DNA of 64,000 nucleotides, taken from the NCBI GenBank assembly GCA_036768485.1, contig JAVLUZ010000616.1, positions 397,861 to 461,860 of the forward strand, given 5' to 3'. This DNA comes from Mermis nigrescens (Eukaryota; Nematoda; Enoplea; Mermithida; Mermithidae). The translations under genes and the position numbers were made by a program. Numbering within the stretch: the first letter of the stretch is position 1; the number at the start of each line of letters is the position of its first letter. Under the pieces are notes generated by a model that saw only the letters and a program-made list of their open reading frames with translations, did no database searches and had not been told where the DNA came from. Positions 50,001-59,000 of the stretch are shown one piece after another.

Positions 50001-53000
50001 TTTATCATCACTTTACAATTATTTATTTTTATATAAATGTATTATAGTTTATCAACTTTACACTTTAATCATTATTTATAAGTTTTTCGATTCGTACAAC
50101 TTTTTTTGAGACAATCTTACCGCTTGTGAAATAAATAAATGCTACACAATTCCTCAACGGAAGTGATACGTATGAGTGAGGGTAAAAAACCGGAAATAAA
50201 AAATTCAAAAAAATGAATAAAAAATTGAAAAAATATTTAAAAAAACTAAAATTTTTTATTGCAAAACCGACCTAATCCGGTAGTAGTGGAGTTATTTGTC
50301 GCAGACATGAGATAAGTTGTTGGCACGCTCGGCCCACCGCACGTTAAAACGTAATATTGAGCCTGGGGCGAAAATTTGGCCGAAACGTAGTTACACTCGT
50401 TTTTTGGCCTATGGCACGTTAGACAAACCGGAATTTGCTCATCTGCGCCACCTACGTATACGCTAAAAAGATAAGGCAGCGGATAATTTATTAATAATTG
50501 AAAAATAATTAGAAAATTATTAATCATTAATTCAATATAATTTAAAAATGAATTATTAAAATGGAGGCTATTTTTTAAATTTAAAAAAATGCGAGTAAAA
50601 ATGCATGCATATCACTATTCAAACTGGTCCCCCGTCCTCCAAACGACTGAGGTTTTTGCCCCTACTCCTTCCATGCATGTAACGGATAGAAATTCTGGGT
50701 GGGGGATGCCGGCCGTTTTTAGGGTAGGGGGTGAATAACCTCAAATTTTAGCAAAAAACGGCCAAAAAATTGAATTTTTTTATGAAAAATCGGGGGTGGG
50801 TCAAACCTTTTCTGGCTCTGGGGGGATGGGGAACAACGAACATTGGGTGGCAGATCCCCATCCCCCTGTAACATGTATGCCTCCTATTGTTTTGGCAAAA
50901 ACTAGCGTTTTCAGGCCATTTTGAGGTGCTTTTTTGCCATTTTTGGCCAAATGAAGGCAAAAATAGATGAAAAACGGATTTTTTCTTCAAAAATGGCTTA
51001 AACTAACTAAAAACAGGGGACTACCGTAGTTTTAGCTTTGTAACAACTCCTAAAAAAGACCGATTCACCACAGACCAGCCATGCTATGCATATACGACGA
51101 ATACCCACCTCCCAAAAGTTTTAGTCGTCTTGTTATTATAAAGTATAGCTGATAAGTTTTTAAAGCTAATATGTAAGCAATTATTAATTTCAATTTTTAA
51201 TGAACATAAACCCCAGGGAAAATAATAAAAAAAGGAAATCTCACCGTCCCTATGTAAGTGGTTCGTCCCTCTATCCCCAAAGCTAATATTTTCTATCCCT
51301 CGTTTTTGGCAAAACCGTGCGTTTTAGGCCATTTAAGGTGTTTTTGCCATTTTTGATCAAAAAACAGGTCAATCTCAACCCATTGAAAACAGCCAGCTAC
51401 CAACCCAAAATTCTGATGTCGATATATGTGCATGGTCGATCGAAACCACCAATCAAAATTTGGCATATGGGCTAAATTTTCTTAATATTAAACGTGACCA
51501 TAGGTGGGCAGCACCGAAATTCTGGGGAAGGGGAGTGTTTTTTGAAGGTAAAAAGTGGTCTTAAAAATAGTAGTCTGGCGAAAAAAACATCCATTAGCAT
51601 CAAAAAAATTGCGAAAAAAACATTTTAAAAAATGGGGGTATTTTAGTTTCTGGGGGGGTATTTTGGTTTTCTGGGGGTATTGAAGGTATTCAGACTTTTG
51701 AGGGGTGCATACCCCAAATCCCCCACCCACGCCCACGTGTGCCCGTGACCACATTTCCAAAGTTTTCTAGAGCATTTTTCTGGTTTATTTCGCCAATTTT
51801 TCAACAATTGCCCGACTATTCAAATTTAAATCTGTCCAATGATCGGCCAAATTTTTGGTCAAAATAATTTCGATATAATTCCAATTAAAAAATCTACATT
51901 GCCTTACAACCCGGGCGCTAAAATATTGATTTTTTGAAGCCTAAGCTGATATTTTTCAAGTATTTTCATTTTGAGTGATAATCATAACTATGTAACTGAA
52001 TTCATTTTTTCGATTTTTCGGAAAATTAAAGACTTTCTGTTTTTTAATACAGAATATCTCTTATCAGGTTTAGACTTTACACCACGCATTACACGGCTTT
52101 CAATTTACACTACTTTAACTAACCTAAAAAGATGCCTGGCTCTAGGTTCCGGATAGGCTGCGATGTAAAATCTGAAAGATTATCAATAATTATGTACATA
52201 AAATCTAGTAGTTCTATCAAAAATTGTAATGGAGCGTAATATCAGGTAGAAATGTGACACACTACTACAGTAATCCAATGACACTTGATGCGCATGTTAG
52301 AACTACACAAATTCAACGCATATAAGGAAGAGACATAAAACCTGAAGGGAACCGGTCCGAGCTTAGCACGTAAAAACTGCTGAGTGAGGAGTCAGCGCTG
52401 ATAAAGGCTATTGGGTTCGCCCAATAGCACCGGTTTTATATGATGTGTATGCGCGTTAATATATTCGCTGCAAGGCTCGCATAAGACAGCTCAGTCCGAG
52501 CTGGTGACTATACAACGAACAAAGGTCAGCCCGTAAGTGGGTTAAGTGTATATTGATCTAAAAGTATAGTACCTATTATTATAAAAGGCTCGACAGACGT
52601 GCAAATAGACACGCGGAGTAACCTAATATGAAAAAGTATGTTATAGTATTACGATTATTATATATTGACCACTACCGGGCGTGACAGTAACAAAAATTCT
52701 TTAAAGGAAAAATTACGTACGCTGTTTCATTTTTTGGATCATATCCGACGACGGCAGTTATTTCCCACGGACCCGATGTAGAGAATCGAGGCAAACTAAG
52801 CGAAGACTGAAATAATATAAATTTCAAAAAAAGTTCAAATTCAAAAAATTAGCAAAAAATAGTTCAGGATTCCTGGTTTAAAAGAATCATCAAATACATA
52901 CAGCGACGGATTTATTAATTTAAAGTATTTGCAAGAAATTAGAAATTAGTGATTATATGTAGGATTAGATAATATGTAGATCAAGATATAGAAGTTTGAA

Positions 53001-56000
53001 ATTATGATTTGTTAATTATTATTCATTTTATTAATTTATTACAATATTGTATCGTATTATTTAAAGATTTATAAATAATTATTAATTTTATTAATTTATT
53101 ACAATATTATTCTTATTTACATATTATTTTCGCTTATTTACCAGCGTTATTTACTCATGGATCAATATTTATCGATAATTCACTATATTTCCTTATTATG
53201 ACTCATTATCATTGATTAAAAATTATTTCACTATTCGTAACACAACCATTATATTATAATTTATTCTTAAAATAAATATTCTTTTCTTATTATTTCGAAT
53301 AAGATTTTTTGATAAGACGACTTTTATTACTTCTTTTAATTTTCTTTCTACTTTTTACACTTTTATACTTTTATACTTTCTACTTTTATGCTTTTATATG
53401 TAAGGACATTTAATAATAATAATAATGTTTTTTATTCTTCCGATTCGTACGACAAAACGTCGTGAAAAAAGTCTTAAAAAGCCAAGAAGAGCACGAATGT
53501 CTAGTAGACCTCCGTTTTGTTCAGCTAATGAGGCGAGATTAGCTTAAAATGTTGCCCTAAGGCATACTGTAGAGACAAAAGTCTCCCATTTGTAGAATAA
53601 AAAGCATTGCAAGAATACAAATAATACGAAGACAATATAATAAATAATAAACATAAAGAATATAGAATATAAAGCGTACAAGGATTCCTTTAGAAGCAAT
53701 TTTGTATCTTTTTATAATTTTTTATCTTTTTTATTGTTTTTATTATTTTTCATTATCTTTTTTCAATTTTCTTATTATCCTTTTTATTCTTTCATTTTGT
53801 TTACTTTTCCTTTCTTATGTACATCTGATACGTACTCCCCAACGAAAGTTTCATATCCTTCTCTCGCTTGAAAAAGTAAACAAAGCAAAAAATAAAAATT
53901 AGGTTAGTGAAATCGTCATTATTTGAATTTTTGATTTTTTGGGTTTTTCGAGTTTTTTATTTATCGACCACTGTAGCTATTATCTAATCTAGAACATTGT
54001 AAAAAATCGATAGCTGTAAACTAAAAATAAGAAAATTAAATAAGTTAAAATACGATATCAAAAAATAAAAAAATGGAAAAACTAAAACAGTTTAAATTAC
54101 GGAAATTTCTCCATGGAATATTACTGTATTATATGAAATAGAGGCCAAATGTAGGTAGTTGAAGCCGTCGGTCCATTTTCGCGGCAATAGCGTAAAATAT
54201 TTGTTTGGGATCGAAAAAACGATAAGACTCGTCGGAGGTGATAACCAATTTCCGACAAAAGCGTGATAATAATCCTTAAATTTCAAAAAAATTGGTTAAA
54301 AAAGGCAAAAAAAAGGAAATAGGGACTAAAAAACGTCAAAATTTTCAAATCAAAGAAATAACTTATTTTTATGAAAGAATTAACTCGTTTTTTTTGAATG
54401 TACACCACTTTCTTTCGTTTTGCATTGATTCTGTATACATTTTCTCATTTTTTCAGTCTTCTCATTTATTATTTTTAATTTTATCAACTTTTCGGCTTTT
54501 GGTCCTTTAGCGAAATGGTCCAAAAAGTGACATCTTATTAAAATTTGTATACGTGTTAATAAATTTGGAAAAAAGCTAAAGAAAAGGAATAAGGGTAATT
54601 AAAAATAATAAAGGACAATAATTAAAGTTGGACCAACGATAATAAGAGAAATGCACTTAATCGAAAATATTGTTTTTTTATTCAATGGAGAATGGGAAAA
54701 GCATGAAAAAGGGGGAAAGACACTGGGAAAAGTCCATTACTTTCTCTAACGACATTTTTACCACACATGTAACGGCTCAAAATCTCGGGTGGGGGTCATA
54801 GGTAGAGGGGGCACTAAAGTTCTGGGGGAGGAGGTGCAAGATTTTCTCAAAGGTCAAAAAATAGCCTTAAAAACGGTTGTGTGGCGAAAAAACACCATTT
54901 TTCAACGTTTCTCATCGAGCACTATCCATTATCATCTAAAAATTGCGAAAAAAAAACACAAAAATTCAAAAATTGAATTCTAAGGGGGATTCTGGTTTCT
55001 GAGGGGTGCATACCCCCAAATTCCCCCCCCCAAGCGCAGGTATGGTGGGGGTCTCCGGTTAATACCAGGGGAGGTAAATGACCTCTGGACAGAAACACCT
55101 AAACAATCGTCAAGACGCGAGTTTATTTCGAAACTCGGGGAAGGGGTCAAAATTTCCTGGCTTCAAGGAGATTGGAGGGCGACCAGCCTTGGGTTGGGGA
55201 ACTATCATCCCCTCCTACGCGTATGATTCTTACACGTACATAGAACGAGATGAGATGGGGATCCCTACCCTCAGTTGTCCCCGCTTGAGATTTTCAGTGC
55301 CCATTTTTGGCAAAAGCTCGCGTTTTTGGGTGATTTTGAAGTATTTTTTTAAACCGTTTTTAACCAAAAATAAAAAAGCACCCCCCGCCAAAAGTCGATC
55401 ATCCCCTTCTAAAATTTTGAGCCATTATACGCATTGTTAATTCTCGCTTCAAAAGTTTCTATCCATTTTCAAAAAAGCTTTATCGTTGTGGCAATGAGTC
55501 ATGCTGACCCTCATTGTTAAGTCACAATAATGCACATATACAGTGCTGGCCATGAAACTTGACGCACTATAATCATCAGATTTATATTAAATGATGCGTC
55601 GCAGGCGCCGCTTTCGTCTATAATGCGCTATCATCTCTTTCTTATTATTATAGGATATTTATCTGTATCATGCCGTTAATCTGGCGATGCAGACAGCGCA
55701 ATTTAGCTATTAATAGCGCCAACAAGAGGGAAGCGCGCATGTGAATGTCGGAAGTGCGCACGTGAATGCCGTTCTATATTCAGGCACGTGCGCGCTTCCG
55801 GCATTCACATGCGCGCTTCCTTCTTGTTTGCGCTATTAATAGCTAAATTGCGCCGTCCGCATCGCCATATAAACAGCATGATACAGATAAATATCCTATA
55901 ATAAAAAAGAGATGATAGCGCATTATGGAGAAACGCGGCGCTCACGACGCATCATCTAATATAAATCTGACGTTTATAGTGCGTCATCTTTTATGGCGAG

Positions 56001-59000
56001 CACTGTAATAGTGCCAGAATAAATACATAGAAATTCGGAAAACTTAATGAAAAGATTGAGGATCGAGAGAAAAATCGATGAAAATATGTAGAAGAGAGAT
56101 TACCGTTTAAAAAAGAATACAAGATTGCTAAACCGCACCGTCAAACAACGACGATTAAATATCAGGTTTTACGAAAAAAGCGTGTAAATAGTACATATGT
56201 ACGTAAAAATCAAAATTTAAATGAATTTGGTACAATCGTCTACGTTTTACTATTTACGTACCAGTTTTATGTAAATGCGTAAAAATTGAATTAAAATGAA
56301 TTCGTTTTAATCGTTTGTACTTTACACAAGGACCCCTTTTGCGTAAATACTTAAAAATGAAATTTAAAAGAATTTGTAACAATGGTTTACACTTTACAGT
56401 TTACGCACCAGTTTATAAAAATGCATAAGAATTAAATTAAAATATATTCGTTTTGATCTTTTGTACTTTACACAAGTACGACTTTTGTGTAAATACATAA
56501 ATATAAAATCGAGACGAATTTGTATCAATGGTTTACACTAGGGATCGACCGGAGCTCCGGCTCCGGCTCCGGCCTCCGGCTCCTCCGGCCATTTTTGGTA
56601 CTCCGGTCTCCGGCGGCCGGAGGTACAAAAAGGGGCCGGAGGCCGGAGGTTTTTTGAATCGAATCATTCAATGCTTTAACGCTCTTCTTTTCTTTTGAGG
56701 CTTAGCACTCAGATTGCCTATTTTGTGATATTTGTACAAACACGGGTTTAATAAGTGAAGCTGTGAATGTGAACACTAATGTGGCATTGTGAATGCACCA
56801 TTGGTGAAATATTATATCATATATTTTGCTTAATAATGAACAAGAATATTTCAGATTGCAAAGCGAGCCGAGTCCGCGTTAATTCAGCGCACAAATGGAT
56901 ATAAATCTCTTTCGAGTGACAGAATAACAAACTTGGTGCGACGTAGTCTGCTCACTTACTTTTTGAGCTATTACAGATTGTAGATATAAGTACATACAGA
57001 CACATTGCTAAGCTCTTTATGCTATGTTTATTTGGGTACTTTTCGACAGAGGCGTAGCCAGGATTTTGGTTTGGGGGCATGAACAAAAATTTTTTAAGAC
57101 TACTTTTGCATTGAATGCCAGTAACGTTATGTATAGTAAAACTGAATTTTTCGACCTTTAGTAGTGTAGCCTAGCAAATTTATGGGTTTCTGACAATCAA
57201 AAATACAAAAAGTGTAAAGCGGCGCGAAGCGCCGAAAATTATTGGAATTTCTACCGTTTTCATGTAGAATTTACGGCCTTTCTATTGACAAACAGTTCAA
57301 AATTCATAAATGGCGCAAAGTGCCACGAAATTTAGTCATTTTTTACCACCCTTAACATTTTGTAGCTCTGTGGATACTAATAGTCTGACAGAGCAGAAAA
57401 TTATCAAATTTGTACAAAACAGTTTTGACAGGCAAGCTTCTAACAAGAAAACTGCGAATTACTAACTTTGCCTGAAGATATTTGGAGTGATTCAGGCTTT
57501 TAAACGCAATGCTGGAGCTTTACAAAAAGAAAGAAAAATAACTGGCGGCGCTATGCGCCGGAAAATTTTGACGTTTTTGCACTTTAAACTCAATTTATAC
57601 CGCTTAAATCATACAAAACAGACAAATTAATGCCGGCGCGAAACGCCGGATATTTTGTAGAAATCCCTAACATTTTAACTGGTTTGTTCTCCCTAAAATC
57701 TCGTTGCACATGTACAACGAGATTTTACGGCTGCTGGGGAGTCTGAGGCGGCGCGCTTAAGCGTTCCCAGCGGGGTCCGGGGCAGAGTCCCGGAAAATTT
57801 TGTAAAAAAGCATTTTAATGATAAATAGTAACGTTAAAATTTTCGCAAAATCGGCCGAATCTCGGTTCTGAAGCAAGCCCAAAAACACTTAAAATTGATG
57901 AACCCCTACATTGCACAAAACTTCTGAGCTGAAATGCGTTTTTCGACCTCTGCTAATTACATAGCGCAGCAACGGGTCGCTGCCAATGAGATATAGAAAG
58001 ATGTATCGATGAAAATTTTGTTCTTACCGTTTTCAAGCCCATTTGTGGCCTTCTTATTAACAAAATGCAGTTCAGATAACAAGAAATGCGCAAAAACACA
58101 AGGAAATTTGGCCATTCCTTTTATTCGAAATAGGATCATGTGTCCTTGTAAAGAAAGACAAACGAAACAAAGAATAGACAAAGTACACAAACGACAAACA
58201 AAGCAGAGAATAGACAAACTAATACACAATCATTTTCGCACATTTACTATTATGCTCAACGAGCATGCACAGTTTCATTCAACGAACAAATAGTGCATTA
58301 CATTACTAAAGTGATGTGAAGTGCTGGATTATTTTAGCTGATTCAAGCTTTGAAATTCATTGGATCTATATAGCAATAAATAATAATGACTCGGCGCGAA
58401 GCGCCAGACAAATTTTGACGTTTTTGCCTTTTTGAACTGTTTTCTGGACATACATTATTGCAACAGAAAAATCAACAATATTTCTGAAAAATTTCGGGGG
58501 GGCATGTGCCCCCAATGCCCCCCTGGCTATGCCTATGCTTTTCGAGTAAAAGTGCATCCAGACAGTAAGGGCAAGCGAGAAAGCGGTGAGATTGGAGCTA
58601 AAAATAGAAATATATGCTAATTAAATGATTGTTTCGATTACCCAACCGCCGCTGCCAGACCAGTCATTTGAGAACATGTGTAATAGGTGAGGAGAGAACT
58701 AGTAGAAAGTTATTGCATGTTAGTCTTCTTGATTTTCGCATAGCTCGATTAAATAGGTACATTATGGAATGAATAATGAATTACATACGTTATGTAGTTT
58801 GCGTTGAAAACCAGCCTGATTTACTGATATATCTGCATTTCGCACGTTTATCAATTTTCGGGAGTGGCTTGACTAGCAACAGATCACAGAACTAATTTCT
58901 TTTCCATGAGCAATTTATTTATACAAACCTATATACTGTACATCTTATGAATTATATTTACGGCTTGTGAAAATTCTACTTCACTGAAAATTCTAAGTTC

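Noticed and set aside
56100..56160. Candidate exon between exons a and b (minus, RRCLTVRF)
   Set aside because: Exons a and b already join in phase with correct cysteine and tryptophan spacing; it also lacks an AG acceptor.
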